From: a bacterium
GTDB lineage: Bacteria > UBP18 > UBA7526
Direction: 5' to 3'
NCBI GenBank assembly: GCA_030619985.1
Contig: JAUXAI010000013.1
Span: 1-22,328 of the forward strand
DNA: 22,328 bases
Shown: piece by piece, positions 21,524 to 22,328 of the stretch
How positions within the stretch are numbered: the first letter of the stretch is position 1
Layout of the letters: every line of letters starts with the position of its first letter
Notes under the pieces: model-generated
What the model saw: the letters and a program-made list of their open reading frames with translations, nothing else
What the model was told of the DNA's origin: nothing
Databases searched by the model: none
Program-made: the position numbers and the translations under genes

Positions 21524-21912
21524 TGGAAATAAGAATAAGGCCAAACTCACCCATTATCATTCCCAGGGTAAGGATTTGGGGACCTAAAGCTTCTCGAGAA
21601 ATAGATCTGATCCTTGATTCTGGAGCAATGTATACTTCCATCTCCTGGGATGTCGCAAAAGACATCGGTTATGATCCAGCAAGGGTTTCTCGTCGTGCTT
21701 CAATTGTTACCGCAAATGGAGTAATTGAGGTCCCGTTATTTGAAGTAGACCGTATCACTATTTCCGATTTAAAAGCAACAAAGGTTAAGGTAATATGTCA
21801 TGATATCCCAGAAGTTGTAGAAGTAGAAGGTCTATTAGGCTTAAGTTTCTTGCAACATTTTCGAACAACGATCGACTTCAAAAGTCGAAAGGTAAAGATT
21901 GAGAGTTTCTAA
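21523..21912 (+). CDS. Retropepsin-like (clan AA) aspartic protease
   Basis: 129 residues, the length of a single-domain retropepsin that must dimerise. Catalytic motif LILDSGAMYTSI with Asp32-Ser33-Gly34-Ala35. GLLGLSFLQHFRTTIDFKSRKVKI near the end is the family's hydrophobic-Gly loop and last strand. The middle has paired strands (ASIVTANGVIEVPLFEVDRITI) suitable for the flap. No signal peptide or transmembrane segment, so it is cytoplasmic. Members are widespread in prokaryotes with mostly unknown substrates. The start overlaps the DUF5678 stop and no other ribosome-binding site is evident, so it depends on its partner for translation. Confidence 0.82.
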   Translation: MEIRIRPNSPIIIPRVRIWGPKASREIDLILDSGAMYTSISWDVAKDIGYDPARVSRRASIVTANGVIEVPLFEVDRITISDLKATKVKVICHDIPEVVEVEGLLGLSFLQHFRTTIDFKSRKVKIESF

Positions 21913-21934
21913 ATGAAAAATGGCAATCTAAATC

Positions 21935-21961
21935 AAAGCAGGTGAAGATTTGAAGAAGATT
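21935..21961 (+). repeat. 27-base direct repeat at the true pilM start
   Basis: Exact partner of 21202-21228. It carries AGGTGA (21940-21945) and the TTG start of pilM. Confidence 0.85.
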
Positions 21962-22328
21962 TCTTTATTCAAGCCATTGCTCAAGGCAAAGGCGGTCCTT
22001 GGCCTGGACATTGGAACCAGTTCCATAAAGGCCATTCTATTGAAGGTGACCAAGGAGGAGGTGGAGCTGGCCAATGCCGGGATGGTGGAGCTCCACTTAG
22101 ACCCGGCCATAGAGAATAAGGAGAAGAGGGCCAGGGTCATTGAGGGAATAAAGAGATTATTAGAAGAGAATGAGATAAAGGTCAAGGATGCGGTCATCGC
22201 TGTCCCTGGCCAGTCAGTGATCATAAGGCACCTGAGACTCCCTTCTGGAGCAAGGGAGAGATTAGATCAGGTAATTAAGTTCGAGGCCCAGAACCAGATC
22301 CCCTTCCCCTTAGATAAGGTGGGTATGG
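21950..22328 (+). CDS. pilM: PilM, actin-like inner-membrane pilus protein (5' part)
   Basis: The first 126 codons are in the window; the gene continues beyond it. Start TTG 21950 with AGGTGA upstream. After a basic N-terminus (MKKISLFKPLLKA) comes AVLGLDIGTSSIKAILLKV, the PHOSPHATE-1 motif of the actin/FtsA-like fold, then VKDAVIAVPGQSVIIRHLRLPSG and FEAQNQIPFPLDKV, all characteristic of PilM. PilM sits on the cytoplasmic face, binds ATP and the N-terminus of PilN, and links to the assembly motors. In related loci pilN, pilO and a secretin gene follow. Its position after the accessory cassettes shows the pilus operon was split by insertions. Confidence 0.92.
   Translation, partial: MKKISLFKPLLKAKAVLGLDIGTSSIKAILLKVTKEEVELANAGMVELHLDPAIENKEKRARVIEGIKRLLEENEIKVKDAVIAVPGQSVIIRHLRLPSGARERLDQVIKFEAQNQIPFPLDKVGM

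Overview
The window reads almost entirely left to right and is a type II secretion / type IV pilus assembly locus from a bacterium that I cannot place to species. The arginine codons are mostly AGG/AGA. Many intergenic gaps hold short-period, inverted degenerate repeats, a texture I associate with uncultivated candidate-phylum genomes. There is no rRNA, tRNA or other taxonomic marker, so the phylum stays open.

Layout. 1-1145: an AT-rich repeat, a 12-bp inverted repeat, a small P-loop NTPase and a DUF3006 protein. A sigma70-type promoter (1164-1192) then precedes the machine: a GspE/PilB assembly ATPase, PilT, a second GspE/PilB ATPase and the PilC/GspF platform protein (1336-7368). A membrane-anchored PhnD-like binding protein follows, interrupted by an in-frame TAG (7567-8502). 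A second promoter (8563-8592) precedes the major pseudopilin GspG. Next come two consecutive minor pseudopilin sets, H-I-J-K (9479-12880) and H-I-J-K again (12981-16371). GspK of set 1 carries two zinc-ribbon-like cysteine clusters, which is unusual for an exported pseudopilin.

From 16477 to 21912 the operon is interrupted by accessory genes: an exported Ig-like/NTF2-like protein, a small membrane protein, and a large exported protein with a zinc phospholipase C/S1-P1-nuclease-like domain plus a beta-propeller-like tail (a possible cargo). Two small-gene cassettes follow: orphan hicB + hicB-hicA, and DUF5678 + a retropepsin-like aspartic protease. pilM begins at 21950 and runs off the window.

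The most interesting structure is at the pilM end. The translation start of pilM occurs three times. A divergent copy (20318-20359) encodes the same first 13 residues through different codons. An exact 27-bp copy (21202-21228) overlaps the end of hicA. The third is the real start (21935-21961). Each of the first two copies is followed by CGCGAAT-type repeats ending in the same 18-base string and then by a small-gene cassette. I read this as two successive insertions in front of pilM, each leaving a functional pilM start. The DUF5678-protease pair has the size, overlapping coding (TGATG) and placement of a toxin-antitoxin-like module and is my best candidate for an undescribed system.

Working together (inference from families): the two GspE-type ATPases would drive pseudopilus or pilus growth, PilT retraction, PilC/GspF the inner-membrane platform, GspG the main fibre and the two HIJK sets alternative tips; PilM and presumably PilN/PilO/secretin continue beyond the window.
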